From Herbaspirillum rhizosphaerae (lineage in GTDB: Bacteria; Pseudomonadota; Gammaproteobacteria; Burkholderiales; Burkholderiaceae_D), in the NCBI RefSeq assembly GCF_001189965.1, contig NZ_LFLU01000004.1:307577-371576 (forward strand): a DNA stretch of 64,000 nt, read 5' to 3'. The notes under the pieces are model-generated. The model ran no database searches and had not been told where the DNA came from. It was given only the letters and a program-made list of their open reading frames with translations. Positions 1-9,827 of the stretch are shown piece by piece. A program made the translations under genes and the position numbers. The stretch's first letter is position 1. Each line of letters begins with the position of its first letter.

Positions 1-84
1 TCATCGAACTTCGCGACCCGGAACATGTCCTACACAGGACTGTCGTGCTATGCTTGGTTCGCATTTATCGCAACTGGAGGAAGA

Positions 85-777
85 ATGAGTCAATACCCAC
101 AAAACGCATTTGAAACTGTCAGCACCGGCGCCGTCGTACGCAACCGCGTGCTGCGCAACACTTACTGGCTACTCGCATTGTCCATGATCCCGACCGTACT
201 GGGTGCATGGCTGGGCGTGCAGATGCATTTCAGCATGTTCGCCGGCAGCCCGATGATCGGTTTCGTCGTGTTCATGGCGGTGGCATTCGGTTTCTTCTAT
301 GCAATCGAAAAAACCAAGAATTCCGGCCTGGGCGTCGCCGTGCTGCTCGGCTTCACCTTCTTCATGGGCCTGATGCTGTCGCGCCTGATCGAATACACGC
401 TGGGATTTTCCAACGGCGGTACGCTGATCATGACGGCATTTGGCGGAACAGCGCTGATTTTCGGCGTGATGGCAACGGTCGCCACGGTATCCAAGCGCGA
501 TTTCTCGGGCATGAGCAAATGGCTGTTTGCCGGCCTGCTGGTGATCGTCGTGGCGTCGCTGGCAAATATTTTCCTGCAAATGCCGGCGCTGCAACTGACG
601 ATTTCCGTGGTGGCCATCGCGATCTTCTCTGCCTACATTCTGTTTGACGTGCAGCAAGTGATCAACGGCGGCGAAACCAATTACATCTCGGCAACACTGC
701 GTATTTATCTGGACGTGTACAACGTGTTCGTCAACCTGCTGTCGATTCTCGGCATCTTTGGCGGCAACCGCGACTGA
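85..777 (+). CDS. Bax inhibitor-1/YccA family inner membrane protein
   Basis: A 230-residue, very hydrophobic protein with about seven predicted membrane spans and a short polar N-terminus, matching the BI-1/YccA/YbhL family (TMBIM fold). Family members are inner-membrane proteins; E. coli YccA modulates the FtsH protease, and others are proposed Ca2+ leak channels. The ATG at 85 is preferred over an in-frame upstream ATG at 25 because GGAGG lies just upstream and the extra 20 residues look non-native. A possible extended -10 (TGCTATGCT, 46-54) lies just upstream. The gene converges on rlmD across a bidirectional terminator. The family call is good; the exact role here is unknown. Confidence 0.85.
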   Translation: MSQYPQNAFETVSTGAVVRNRVLRNTYWLLALSMIPTVLGAWLGVQMHFSMFAGSPMIGFVVFMAVAFGFFYAIEKTKNSGLGVAVLLGFTFFMGLMLSRLIEYTLGFSNGGTLIMTAFGGTALIFGVMATVATVSKRDFSGMSKWLFAGLLVIVVASLANIFLQMPALQLTISVVAIAIFSAYILFDVQQVINGGETNYISATLRIYLDVYNVFVNLLSILGIFGGNRD

Positions 778-795
778 TCTCGATTGACGCCCAAT

Positions 796-826
796 AAAAA
801 GCCGACCTCCTGGTCGGCTTTTTTAC
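796..826. terminator. Bidirectional rho-independent terminator
   Basis: A 7-bp stem GCCGACC/GGTCGGC (801-807 and 812-818) is flanked by an A-run on the left and a T-run on the right, so it can end transcription from both the BI-1 gene and the converging rlmD gene. Confidence 0.85.
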
Positions 827-856
827 GTCTTTCGTTCAGTCAGGCGACGAATCGAT

Positions 857-2215
857 TCACTCATCCAGATCGAAAACCGCCATCGATTCCACGTGCGCCG
901 TATGCGGGAACATGTTGACCACGCCGGCCAGCTTCAGACGGTAGCCACCGCCATTCACCAGCTCGCCGGAGTCCCGCGCCAGCGTCGCCGGATTGCATGA
1001 CACGTATACGATCCGCTTGGGTTTCAGATGAGCGTGCTGCTCGCCAAGACCGGCGATCGCCTTGCATACTTCCAGCGCGCCTTCGCGTGGCGGATCGATC
1101 AGCATGCGATCGAACTTGCCCAAGGCGACGAAATCTTCCGTCGTCGCTTCGAACAGATTGCGGCAATAAAACGAGGTCTTTTCAGCGACATTGTTGACCT
1201 TGGCGTTGTCAGCCGCACGCTCCGTCAGCGCAGTGCTTCCCTCGATACCGACCACCTCTTTCGCCATCGTGGCAATCGGCAAAGTGAAGTTGCCCAGGCC
1301 GCAGAACAAGTCGGCGACGCGGTCTTCCGGCTGCGCATCCAGCAGGCGCAGAGCCCGCGCTACCAGCACGCGATTGATCTGGTGATTGACCTGCGTGAAA
1401 TCGGTCGGCTTGAACGGCATGCGAATACCGAACTCGGGCAAGGTGTAATGCAGATTCGACTGCGGCGGATAGTACGGATAAGCGGTATCAGGCCCCTTGG
1501 GCTGCAACCACCATTCGACCTTGTATTCGTCGGCGAAGGCCTTCAGCTTGACTTCATCATCGGCGCTCGGCGGCTCCATCACGCGCAGCACCATCACGGT
1601 CGTTTTCTGGCCGTCGTCTCCTTCGCCGATCGCCAGCTCGATTTGCGGCAGGCGCTCAATGATGGATAGCGAACCGATCAGATGGCGCAGCGGCACCAGC
1701 ATCGCGGAAACATGCGGCGGCAGGATTTCACAGGTTTTCATGTCGCTCACGAAGGGCGATTTTTTTTCATGAAAACCAACCAGCACGGTGCCTTTCTTGA
1801 CCACGTTCTTGACCGAAATCCGGGCACGATAACGGTAACCCCAGGTCGGCCCGTAAATCGGACGCAACATGGTCTCGGCCTTGAGCTTGCTGAGATGCCA
1901 GAGATTGTCTTCCAGCACGCGCTGCTTCATGGCGACCTGCGCGGAAGGCTCCAGATGCTGCATGGCGCAGCCGCCGCAGATGCCGAAATAGTCGCATTGC
2001 GGCTTGACGCGCAACGAGGATTCGCGATGCAAGGCCGTCATCGTGGCGGCTTCCCACTTCGGCTTCTTGCGATAAGAGTGGAAGCTGACCTGCTCTCCCG
2101 GCAACGCGCCTTCGACGAACACGACTTTGCCTTGGGTGCCATCTTCGTTCGCCAGATGGCCGACGCCGCGCCCATCCATGTCGAGGGCTTTGATATCGAT
2201 AATATTTTGCTGCAT
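857..2215 (-). CDS. rlmD: 23S rRNA (uracil-1939-C5)-methyltransferase RlmD
   Basis: A 452-residue SAM-dependent RNA methyltransferase of the TrmA/RlmD family. It has an N-terminal TRAM-like segment, then the iron-sulfur ligand cluster CDYFGICGGC near residues 83-92. The C-terminal Rossmann methyltransferase contains DLFCGLGNF, the LIDPPREG loop and YVSCNPATLARD, whose Cys is the catalytic nucleophile of the family. It would methylate U1939 of 23S rRNA. Length fits RlmD (E. coli 433). There is no strong ribosome binding site at the ATG. rpoS lies upstream on the same strand with a 99-bp gap. Confidence 0.93.
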   Translation of the reverse strand: MQQNIIDIKALDMDGRGVGHLANEDGTQGKVVFVEGALPGEQVSFHSYRKKPKWEAATMTALHRESSLRVKPQCDYFGICGGCAMQHLEPSAQVAMKQRVLEDNLWHLSKLKAETMLRPIYGPTWGYRYRARISVKNVVKKGTVLVGFHEKKSPFVSDMKTCEILPPHVSAMLVPLRHLIGSLSIIERLPQIELAIGEGDDGQKTTVMVLRVMEPPSADDEVKLKAFADEYKVEWWLQPKGPDTAYPYYPPQSNLHYTLPEFGIRMPFKPTDFTQVNHQINRVLVARALRLLDAQPEDRVADLFCGLGNFTLPIATMAKEVVGIEGSTALTERAADNAKVNNVAEKTSFYCRNLFEATTEDFVALGKFDRMLIDPPREGALEVCKAIAGLGEQHAHLKPKRIVYVSCNPATLARDSGELVNGGGYRLKLAGVVNMFPHTAHVESMAVFDLDE

Positions 2216-2314
2216 AGAAACTATAGATGCGGCCGCCGTCGCAGCCGAAAAAACTAAAACCGCTATTGTCGGCGATCCGGGGACCGGAGGGAAGCTAAAA
2301 CGCCACCGGCGCGA

Positions 2315-3340
2315 CTAGAACAGCGCGTCCTTGCTGACGCCGCGCGACACCAGCGTGCGTTTGAGCTTGATCAGCGCCTCTTGCTGGACCTGGCGTACGC
2401 GCTCGCGGGTGATGCCCATTTCGGTTGCGAGTTGCTCCAGCGTCGATGGGTCGTCGTTGTCGAGGCCGAAACGGCGCGTGATGACGATTCTTTGTTTATC
2501 CGGCAAGTTTTTGAGCCAGTCGCGAATCAAGATCGACATTTCATGCGATTCCGCCTGGGTATCGGGATTCTCATCCATCGAGCCCGGCAGCAGATCGATC
2601 AGGCTGGCCTGAGGATCGTTGTCCAGCGGCGTATCGAGCGAAGCGGCGTGTTCGGACAGGGTCAATACATCCTGCACGTCTTCCACCGGTCTATCCACCA
2701 GATGGGCGATATCTTCGGCAGTGGCGTCGCGGCCGTCGTGCTGCTGCGCTTCCAGATGGTATTTGGCGCGCAGGATCTGGTTGAGCTCGCGCACCATGTG
2801 TACGGGCAAACGCACCGTACGCGCCTGGTTCATGATGGCGCGCTCAATGCTCTGGCGTATCCACCAGGTAGCATAGGTCGAAAAACGGAAACCGCGCTCG
2901 GGTTCGAACTTGTCGATGGCGCGCATCAGGCCGAGATTGCCTTCTTCGATGAGATCGAGCAAGGCCACGCCCCGATTGATGTAATGCTTGGCAATCGACA
3001 CCACCAGACGCAGGTTGTGCTCGATCATTTTTTGACGGGAAGCAAAATCGCCCTGCTTGGCGAGCGTAGCGAAGTACAGCTCTTCCGGGGCGGTCAGCAA
3101 CGGCCGGGTGCCGATCTGATTGAGGTAATGCTGGGTGGTGTCGGTAGAGAGTTCGGCGGCGAGGACCTTCTTCAGCTCCTCCACGCCCTCGACGGCGACG
3201 ACAACTTCCGCTTCGCCGTCGCCTTCGGCAGGCTCGCCCTCCTCAATCACTTCCAGATCGTCGGCAGCATCCATTGGCTCGACTGGGTCGTCCGATCGGG
3301 ACTCGTCATCTGGCAGGTGATCTTGAGGGCGTGGGCTCAT
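2315..3340 (-). CDS. rpoS: RNA polymerase sigma factor RpoS
   Basis: A 341-residue sigma-70 family factor. An acidic N-terminal tail (about residues 1-55) is followed by region 1.2/2 (YLNQIG; the [12 protein letters not shown] and [23 protein letters not shown] segments; YATWWIRQ), region 3 and region 4 with the TRERVRQVQ recognition helix. The order surE-pcm-nlpD-rpoS identifies it as the stationary-phase/general-stress sigma factor rather than RpoD or RpoH. Its ATG lies 3 nt after the nlpD stop with little ribosome binding site, so translation may be coupled to nlpD or come from an internal promoter in nlpD, as in enterobacteria (inference). Confidence 0.95.
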   Translation of the reverse strand: MSPRPQDHLPDDESRSDDPVEPMDAADDLEVIEEGEPAEGDGEAEVVVAVEGVEELKKVLAAELSTDTTQHYLNQIGTRPLLTAPEELYFATLAKQGDFASRQKMIEHNLRLVVSIAKHYINRGVALLDLIEEGNLGLMRAIDKFEPERGFRFSTYATWWIRQSIERAIMNQARTVRLPVHMVRELNQILRAKYHLEAQQHDGRDATAEDIAHLVDRPVEDVQDVLTLSEHAASLDTPLDNDPQASLIDLLPGSMDENPDTQAESHEMSILIRDWLKNLPDKQRIVITRRFGLDNDDPSTLEQLATEMGITRERVRQVQQEALIKLKRTLVSRGVSKDALF

Positions 3341-3343
3341 ACG

Positions 3344-4354
3344 CTAACGTGGCGGCAGGTATTTCGACGGATCGACAGGTTTGCCTTGCTGACGAATTTC
3401 GAAGTGCAGCTTGACGCTGTCGCTATCCGAATTCCCCATCTCGGCAATCTTCTGCCCCTTGGTTACAGCTTGCCCTTCCTTCACCAATATCGTCTTGTTG
3501 TGCGCATAGGCCGACAAGAGATTGTTCGTGTGCTTGACGATCACCAGGTTGCCATAGCCGCGGATGCCGGCGCCGGCATACATGACCTTGCCCGCTCCGG
3601 CCGCCAGCACCGGCTGGCCGCTCTTGCCGGCGATGTCGACGCCCTTCTTGCCGCCCTCGAACGTGCCGATAACCTTGCCTTCTGCCGGCCACATCCACGA
3701 GACTGCGTCGTCGTCCGCTGCCGGCGCCGCTGCCGCAGGTGCCGGCGCCGGTTTATCCGCTGCATGCGCGGGCTCGGTCTTGGCCGGCGCTGCTGCCTGC
3801 GTTGTTGCCGCCGCAGGCGCGCTGGTCGGCGCAGTATCCGGTTTTTCCATTTCGGCCAATGTGCTGTCCGAATAGGCGCGCTTGTCGCCGCGCGGACCGA
3901 TCTTGTTGCTGCCGACGCCGGCGACCGGCGCCGCAACGCCGTTATTGGCTGCCGTCGATGCGCCCAAGGGCTTGACTTCGATACCACCCGACGTACCGCC
4001 GACCACTACCGCGCCGGTTTGCACGCCGTCAGGCGGCGACACCCGCAGCACCTGATCGACCTTGATGTCGTTCGGATTGGTCAGGTTGTTCCAGGCGACG
4101 ATATCGCGATAGCTCTGCCCCGACTCCAGCGCGATACGGTACAGCGTATCGCCCTTCTTCACCGTGTAATAACCTTTTCCTTCGGGACGCGCTGCTGCGG
4201 CGGCTGCTGCAGGCTTGCTTGCGTCGACAACCGGCTGGGAAGAGTTCCCCGTGCGATCCACCACAGGAGCCGCGATACGCGGCGTAGTCGAACACGCTGC
4301 AAGCAGACTGACGGAAATCCCCAGGCAAACCAAACGATTTTTTTTCATGCTCAT
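3344..4354 (-). CDS. nlpD: Murein hydrolase activator lipoprotein NlpD
   Basis: A lipoprotein with a signal peptide ending in the lipobox LLAAC, a LysM peptidoglycan-binding domain (YYTVKKGDTLYRIAL...VLRV), a long Ala/Pro-rich linker and a C-terminal M23 (LytM) domain. The M23 domain looks degenerate. Where active enzymes carry a metal-binding His it reads KGVDIAG, and the usual HxH is VKLHFE. This fits an amidase activator (EnvC/NlpD type) rather than a hydrolase. A TTG further upstream is possible; the ATG at 4354 (MSMKK), or the one at 4348 (MKKN), gives a proper lipoprotein signal. It sits directly upstream of rpoS. Confidence 0.92.
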   Translation of the reverse strand: MSMKKNRLVCLGISVSLLAACSTTPRIAAPVVDRTGNSSQPVVDASKPAAAAAAARPEGKGYYTVKKGDTLYRIALESGQSYRDIVAWNNLTNPNDIKVDQVLRVSPPDGVQTGAVVVGGTSGGIEVKPLGASTAANNGVAAPVAGVGSNKIGPRGDKRAYSDSTLAEMEKPDTAPTSAPAAATTQAAAPAKTEPAHAADKPAPAPAAAAPAADDDAVSWMWPAEGKVIGTFEGGKKGVDIAGKSGQPVLAAGAGKVMYAGAGIRGYGNLVIVKHTNNLLSAYAHNKTILVKEGQAVTKGQKIAEMGNSDSDSVKLHFEIRQQGKPVDPSKYLPPR

Positions 4355-4483
4355 TACATTAATTTTGTACAACGATAACGTTGACCCGCGCCTTGCGCGA
4401 GAAGTTCATCGGGACAAGCAAGGCCTGATCATGCGCCTTGTTGCCATTGGCTGTGCTGCTTATTTTGCTTATTCTATTTCTTG

Positions 4484-5410
4484 TTACACCGTGCCCGGAC
4501 GCAGCGGCACAAAATGGCATTCTTCCAGGGTTTCGCTGGTCCACTCAAACTTGCTGATGCGCTCGATCAGCTGCAGCATTTGCTGACGCCCCCCGACCGG
4601 CGCCACCAGACGCCCGCCTATCGCCAACTGCTCCAGCAAGGCCTGCGGTACTTCCAGGCCGGCCGCAGCAAGAATGATACCGTCGAACGGCGCCACCTGC
4701 GGCAGGCCTAGCATACCATCTCCGTAATGCAAGCGGATGTTGGCGATACGCAGCGGCCGCAAATTGGTTTTGGCCAGTTCATGCAACGGTTTGATGCGCT
4801 CGATCGAATACACGTCCTTGGCCACCAGCGACAATACCGCCGCCTGGTAGCCGCAACCCGTGCCGATTTCCAGCACGCGGTCGAGCACCTTGCCCTTATT
4901 GTTGTCGCGCATGATTTCGATCATGCGGGCCACGATGTAGGGCTGCGAAATCGTCTGATGATGTCCGATCGGCAACGAGGCATCGATGTAGGCCTGGCTC
5001 GACAGCCCCGGATCCATGAACATATGCCGCGGCACCGCCTCCATCGCCGCCAATACCTTCGGATCGCTCACACCCTGCTTGGCTACCCGCGCCACCATGG
5101 CTTTGCGAACCGCGTCCGACACCAGCGGCGCTTGCCGGTTGGCGGTCGGCATCGGTGTCGGCAAGGCGCTGCGCGCGGCGGGCTTGCCGGCCGGCTGCGC
5201 GGATTGCGCCGATTGCGCGGCCTGCGCTTTGGCAGCCTGGCGGCCGGAATCCTGTGCGGCGTTTCTGGTGGCCGTCTGCGGCGTCACCACCGTGCGTGTC
5301 GGCGCGGCGAACTGCGTCGCGGTCCGTCCGGAAGCCGTCGCCGGCGACTTGCCTTTCTTCTCGACCACCGAAGACAAGGACAAAGGGAAACGACTCGATT
5401 TGCCGGTCAT
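4484..5410 (-). CDS. pcm: Protein-L-isoaspartate O-methyltransferase with N-terminal extension
   Basis: A 308-residue protein whose last roughly 210 residues are a complete PCMT. They contain the conserved [11 protein letters not shown] segment, the SAM motif [16 protein letters not shown] (about 179-194), and YSIER. It repairs isoaspartyl residues in aged proteins by methylation. Residues 1-97 are a low-complexity Ala/Gln/Thr/Pro-rich extension with AQSAQSAQ runs, absent from the 208-residue E. coli enzyme. The ATG at 5410 overlaps the surE stop (ATGA), so the two are translationally coupled; the longer in-frame reading upstream lies inside surE and is spurious. The fold call is firm; the extension's role is unknown. 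Confidence 0.92.
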   Translation of the reverse strand: MTGKSSRFPLSLSSVVEKKGKSPATASGRTATQFAAPTRTVVTPQTATRNAAQDSGRQAAKAQAAQSAQSAQPAGKPAARSALPTPMPTANRQAPLVSDAVRKAMVARVAKQGVSDPKVLAAMEAVPRHMFMDPGLSSQAYIDASLPIGHHQTISQPYIVARMIEIMRDNNKGKVLDRVLEIGTGCGYQAAVLSLVAKDVYSIERIKPLHELAKTNLRPLRIANIRLHYGDGMLGLPQVAPFDGIILAAAGLEVPQALLEQLAIGGRLVAPVGGRQQMLQLIERISKFEWTSETLEECHFVPLRPGTV

Positions 5411-6144
5411 GCCAATGCCTTCTTCAGATTGGCCAGTTGCGCCGTATGCGTCAGGTCGATCTGCAGCGGCGTGATCGATACATGCCCTTGCGCCGTGGCG
5501 TGAAAATCGGTGCCATCGCCGGCGTCCTTGACGGCGCCGGCCGGGCCGATCCAGTAGATGTCCTTGCCATGCGGATCGCGCATCTTGTAGACCGGCTCCG
5601 AGGTATGCCGCTTGCCCAGCCGCGTCGCGACGCAAGGCTTGAGTTCTGCGTACGGCAGATTGGGAATATTGACGTTCAGCAGATAAGGTTTGGCAAGTTC
5701 TTCGAACTGGCGCTCGACGATTTCACGCGCGATGCGCGCGGCGCTGTCGAGATGCTCCCAGCCCTTGTGCAACTGAGAAAAAGCAATCGCCGGAATGCCA
5801 AACAGGAAACCCTCGGTCGCCGCCGCCACCGTACCGGAGTACAACGTGTCGTCGCCCATGTTCTGTCCTTGATTGATGCCGGACACGATCAGGTCCGGAC
5901 GTTCCGGCAGCAAACCGGTCAAGGCGACATGCACGCAGTCCGACGGCGTGCCATTGAGATAATAAAAACCGTTGCCGGCACGCTCAACCCATAAGGGGCG
6001 ATCAAGCGTCAGCGAGTTGGAGCTGCCCGAGCGATTGCTGTCGGGCGCGACCACCGTGATCTCGGCGATGGCGGACAAGGCGTCAGCCAGCGCCAGGATG
6101 CCTGGAGCCTGATAGCCGTCGTCGTTACTGATTAAGATTTTCAT
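5407..6144 (-). CDS. surE: 5'/3'-nucleotidase SurE
   Basis: A 245-residue SurE phosphatase beginning [11 protein letters not shown], where the Asp-Asp pair binds the divalent metal. It also shows the family segments [27 protein letters not shown] and SGTVAAA. It dephosphorylates nucleoside monophosphates and has been linked to stationary-phase survival. It is the first gene of surE-pcm-nlpD-rpoS, the usual proteobacterial order, and its stop overlaps the pcm start by 4 nt. Length and start agree with the family. Confidence 0.95.
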   Translation of the reverse strand: MKILISNDDGYQAPGILALADALSAIAEITVVAPDSNRSGSSNSLTLDRPLWVERAGNGFYYLNGTPSDCVHVALTGLLPERPDLIVSGINQGQNMGDDTLYSGTVAAATEGFLFGIPAIAFSQLHKGWEHLDSAARIAREIVERQFEELAKPYLLNVNIPNLPYAELKPCVATRLGKRHTSEPVYKMRDPHGKDIYWIGPAGAVKDAGDGTDFHATAQGHVSITPLQIDLTHTAQLANLKKALA

Positions 6145-6255
6145 CCCGCCATTTTACCCGAAGCCCCCTGTCGAATTCGCAGAGAAATGCCGCGATGCAT
6201 CGTAAAATATGGCGATGCTCGACCGGCGGCCGGAACGCCGGTCGCAGGCGTCGGA

Positions 6256-7197
6256 TCAGTCGGTTTCGCTGACGGTCTGATAGACAAACGCGGACAAAAT
6301 GAGGCGGTCGCGCGCCGATACGTCGACAAACTCCAGACCGTACTTGGCGTAGTTGGGATCGCTGTCGGCCTCGACCGTGCGCAGCACGACATCCAGGTCC
6401 AAGCCGCGTTCTTCGCCGGCAACGTTGATGATGAACTTGAGACGCCCCGTGGCATCCTTGGCGCAGCCGAGAAAACTGCTGACGCCGGATACGCCGCCAA
6501 CGCTCAGATCGAGCAGATTGAGCGCCGCAGGCGGCGCCGAGGCGATCGTCAGGAAGGCGTCGACATCCACTTCCACGCGCGTATCCTGACGGATCACGGT
6601 GCAACGCACTTCACGCGGGCACGACAGATGCAGGTAGGGATACGGCAGGTTCTGGTACTTGAGCACGCTGGCGACGAAGGCGTAGGCACGCCGCCCCGAC
6701 AGGGCCCGCACCACCACGATCTGGCCGTCGCGCAGGTGCATGTACTTTCCGTCTTTCACCGGCGCCGACACCAGCACGCTTTTGCCGGCCAGGCTGCCCA
6801 TCAGGCTGATGTTGTAGCGCACGTCGGGCGCTTCTTTCAATTGCAGCGACAAGGCATCGCCGATGCGCCAGCGCACCTCGTCCATGGTGACGATGCTTTC
6901 TTGCCCGCGGCTCGGCGCAGGCGGACGCAGGCCTTTGGAGCGGCGGCGCTTTTGCAGCACGTCGCGCGATTGCGGCAAGGGCACCGAGTCGGTATCCGGT
7001 TCGGTGCCCCATTTCTCGTTGCGAAACAGGCCGTGTTCCAGCAAGCCGTCGAGCTGGCCTTGCGTTTCCACCATGCTTCCGCGCGCCAGCAGCAGATCGC
7101 CGGCTTCGTTATAAATCGGCCACGGCGAACGCTGCCCGACAATGAGCTCGCTGGCGCGTAACGGTACTAATGCGGTGGATGCGCTTGAACTTGCCAT
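6256..7197 (-). CDS. YcgR-type PilZ domain protein, c-di-GMP receptor
   Basis: A 313-residue protein with two recognisable parts. About residues 98-195 are a YcgR-like N-domain, and residues 198-310 are a PilZ domain with the c-di-GMP motif RQDTR (203-207, RxxxR) and DLSVGG (230-235, D/NxSxxG). An additional N-terminal stretch of about 60-90 residues precedes them. YcgR proteins act as flagellar brakes when bound to c-di-GMP; that role is inferred, and an alternative effector function is possible. GAGGA lies 5 nt upstream of the ATG. A GC-rich hairpin (about 6218-6241) follows the stop region without a T-run. Confidence 0.82.
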   Translation of the reverse strand: MASSSASTALVPLRASELIVGQRSPWPIYNEAGDLLLARGSMVETQGQLDGLLEHGLFRNEKWGTEPDTDSVPLPQSRDVLQKRRRSKGLRPPAPSRGQESIVTMDEVRWRIGDALSLQLKEAPDVRYNISLMGSLAGKSVLVSAPVKDGKYMHLRDGQIVVVRALSGRRAYAFVASVLKYQNLPYPYLHLSCPREVRCTVIRQDTRVEVDVDAFLTIASAPPAALNLLDLSVGGVSGVSSFLGCAKDATGRLKFIINVAGEERGLDLDVVLRTVEADSDPNYAKYGLEFVDVSARDRLILSAFVYQTVSETD

Positions 7198-7285
7198 GCA
7201 TATCCTCGGTATGGGTTATTCACCGTGCAGATCGCGTCGGTGCGATCGCTGCTTCAAGAGTGATTCAAAATTCGGTCAAGATCGG

Positions 7286-9319
7286 TCAAGATTCGCCGGC
7301 CGCCGTCGCAGCCGCCGCCAGCTCTGCACGACGAACAAAAAATTCTTCTACCGCGGCGATCTCGCGCGTGCGCTTGAACGGCGGCAGACTCTGCCAGATG
7401 CGTCGGCCATATCCCTTGGATATCAGCCGGGGGTCGCAAATCATCAGCACGCCGCGATCGCTCTCATCCCGAATCAGACGCCCGGCGCCCTGCTTCAGAT
7501 TGATGATTGCCGACGGCAACTGATGATGCATGAAACCGTTCAGCCCCTTTTTCTCCAGCTCTGCAATGCGTGCCGCCAGCACCGGATCGTCCGGCGGCGA
7601 AAACGGCAGCTTGTCGATAATCACCAGCGACAAGGCATCGCCACGCACGTCGACGCCTTCCCAGAAACTCTGGCTGCCGATCAGCACACCGTTGCCGGAC
7701 GCGCGGAAGCGATCCAGCAACTCGGTGCGCCCCGCTTCGCCCTGCACCATCAACGGGAAAGGCAGGCCGCGCGTTTCGAACTCTTCGCGCAAACGTTCTG
7801 CCGCGCGATTGACGGCGCGTATCGTCGTGCACAACAGGAAGGTGCGGCCACCGGCAGCGATGATCGCCGGCAAGGCAGCATCGATCACGGCATCAGTGTA
7901 CTCAAACGAATTGGGTTGCGGCAGATTGTTGGGCACATACAGCAAGCCTTGCTGCTCGTAGTCGAACGGGCTTGGCCATGACTGCGCAGGCTCATCCCAC
8001 AAGCCCATCTGCGAGGTGTAGTGATTGAAATCGTTCTTCACCGCCAGCGTCGCCGACGTAAAGATCCAGGCGCGCGGCACGCCTTCGCGCTGCTTGTTGA
8101 AAATCGGCGCAATCGACAGCGGCGTGCGATGCAGTTGCAGCGACGAAGTGAAGGCTTCGACCCACAGCACATAGGTCTGCCCGTCTTCGCTGGCGGCTTT
8201 GTCCTGGGCGCCGTTCCAGTTGTCGAGCTGGCCCGACAGTTCGATGGCGCGGGTGCGGCATTGCTCGATGGTCTCGGCGCGCTCGGCCTGCTTTTCCAGC
8301 ACGGCGATCATGTCGTCCATGTTGTCGCGCAAGGTTTCCAGCGCCGGGAAGAAGACGCTCGACGGCGCAATCTGATTGACCGCCAGGCGGACGATATCTT
8401 CCGGGAAAGCCAGACGCAGATCGCGCACCGCCTTCTCTACCGGCGACACCACCTTGGCCCAGTCGGCGCCATCGCGCGCGTGCGACAAGCCCTCCGCCAG
8501 CACATCGCGGCACAGCTCCAGCACTTGCGATGTCGACACGGTATCGCCGAAGAACATGGTCGCGGTTTCCGGCAATTGATGCGCTTCGTCGAAGATCACG
8601 GTATTGGCGGTGGGCAGCAACTCGGCCACGCCGGTGTCCTTGAGTGCGACATCGGCAAAGAACAAGTGATGATTCACCACCACGATGTCGGCCTGCTGCG
8701 CTTCCTTGCGCGCCTTCATGACGAAGCAATCCTGGTAGTACTGGCACTCGGCGCCGAAGCAGGTATCCCTGGTCGACGTGACCAGATTCCAGATCAGCGC
8801 CGTCTCCGGCACCGAGGACAATTCGGCTTTGTCGCCGGACGAGGTGGTCTTCATGAAACGCGAAATCTCGCGCAGATAGCCGACATCGTCGCGCGAGGTC
8901 ATGCGGCCGTTTTGCAGCGTGCGTTCGAGATGAAAATGGCAGACGTAATTGGATCGTCCCTTCAGCAGCGCAACCGACACCGGCGCGCTCAAGGCTTTGC
9001 GCACCGTCGGGATGTCGCGCAGGTAAAGCTGATCCTGCAAATTCTTGGTGCCGGTCGAGACGATGACTTTGCCGCCCCAGAGCAAGGCCGGGACCAGATA
9101 GGCAAATGTCTTGCCGGTGCCGGTGCCCGCCTCTGCGATCAGCGTACGCTGACCGGCGATGGCGTCGGCAATGGCCTTGGCCATTTCTGTTTGCGAGTGA
9201 CGCGGACGATAGCTGCCTACCTGGCCGCCCAGCGGGCCGCCTGCGCCGAAAAGCTGCTCAACCTCGGCATCATGGATACCATGTGGAACGGGTGCTGCGG
9301 TATCTTCGATGGAACTCAC
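7286..9319 (-). CDS. DinG/YoaA-family iron-sulfur DNA helicase
   Basis: A 677-residue XPD-like superfamily 2 helicase. Walker A is AEAGTGTGKT (62-71), the DEAH box is in FDEAHQLPE, and later motifs include IGSQSFWEGVDVRG and QGAGRLIRDE. Four cysteines between Walker A and DEAH (YVCHF, DTCFGAECQYYQDC) match the 4Fe-4S cluster of DinG, YoaA and XPD. Such enzymes unwind 5'-3', acting at stalled replication forks or R-loops. Length lies between E. coli YoaA (636) and DinG (716), so I do not assign a symbol. The start codon is GTG (9317-9319) with no strong ribosome binding site; the true start could be slightly downstream. Confidence 0.9.
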   Translation of the reverse strand: MSSIEDTAAPVPHGIHDAEVEQLFGAGGPLGGQVGSYRPRHSQTEMAKAIADAIAGQRTLIAEAGTGTGKTFAYLVPALLWGGKVIVSTGTKNLQDQLYLRDIPTVRKALSAPVSVALLKGRSNYVCHFHLERTLQNGRMTSRDDVGYLREISRFMKTTSSGDKAELSSVPETALIWNLVTSTRDTCFGAECQYYQDCFVMKARKEAQQADIVVVNHHLFFADVALKDTGVAELLPTANTVIFDEAHQLPETATMFFGDTVSTSQVLELCRDVLAEGLSHARDGADWAKVVSPVEKAVRDLRLAFPEDIVRLAVNQIAPSSVFFPALETLRDNMDDMIAVLEKQAERAETIEQCRTRAIELSGQLDNWNGAQDKAASEDGQTYVLWVEAFTSSLQLHRTPLSIAPIFNKQREGVPRAWIFTSATLAVKNDFNHYTSQMGLWDEPAQSWPSPFDYEQQGLLYVPNNLPQPNSFEYTDAVIDAALPAIIAAGGRTFLLCTTIRAVNRAAERLREEFETRGLPFPLMVQGEAGRTELLDRFRASGNGVLIGSQSFWEGVDVRGDALSLVIIDKLPFSPPDDPVLAARIAELEKKGLNGFMHHQLPSAIINLKQGAGRLIRDESDRGVLMICDPRLISKGYGRRIWQSLPPFKRTREIAAVEEFFVRRAELAAAATAAGES

Positions 9320-9495
9320 TGACTGACGCCTGTAAAGAGGTTGAACCAGACCACAAGGGAATAAATAAAGAAGCTCCGCCGCAGCGTTGCCGAAACGAAC
9401 GGCATGCGCCGCCAGCGAGAGTTAACGTTCAGGCACAGAGCTGCGACTGCTTTCGTGCGTCAACCGCAGAACCGATCGCAAACGAGCGACGACGA

Positions 9496-9702
9496 TCAGG
9501 CCGGAATATCCGGCATCAATTGCATTTTCAGCAACACGATATGATCTTTCAATTGCAACTTGCGCTTCTTCAAACGGCGCAATTGTAATTCTTCGTGACG
9601 GGTCTCCAGCGAAAGCAAGTCGATCACCGCATCCAGGTCGCGATGTTCGACTTCCAATTCGATAATACGGCGCTGTATATCTTCGCGGTGCGTCATGGTC
9701 AT
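9496..9702 (-). CDS. DUF465 (YdcH-like) small protein
   Basis: A 68-residue, highly charged helical protein (MTMTHREDIQRRIIELE..., RLKKRKLQLKDHI) matching the DUF465/YdcH family of short coiled-coil proteins common in proteobacteria. The LKKRKLxLKDxI signature near the C-terminus is typical. Function is not established. Start may be the ATG at 9702 or at 9696; neither has a strong ribosome binding site. An upstream in-frame extension to 9750 is unlikely. Confidence 0.8.
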   Translation of the reverse strand: MTMTHREDIQRRIIELEVEHRDLDAVIDLLSLETRHEELQLRRLKKRKLQLKDHIVLLKMQLMPDIPA

Positions 9703-9827
9703 GGTGGCTTCTATTGCAAAATCGGCGCGGGCTCTGACAGCCGCGGCCAAGGAAACGAACTGTTGACAGTGTAATCCACCTGCCGCAGGTCAACAATCGT
9801 TGCCGGCATTGACTGGCGGCGAAGCGC

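Noticed and set aside
2381..4378. A 665-residue frame antisense to rpoS and nlpD
   Set aside because: Runs across two well-identified genes in the opposite direction; sequence composition is Arg/His/Asp-rich shadow type.
6218..6241. GC-rich hairpin downstream of the PilZ gene
   Set aside because: No T-run follows on the minus strand, so it is not a classical terminator; may just be chance GC palindrome.
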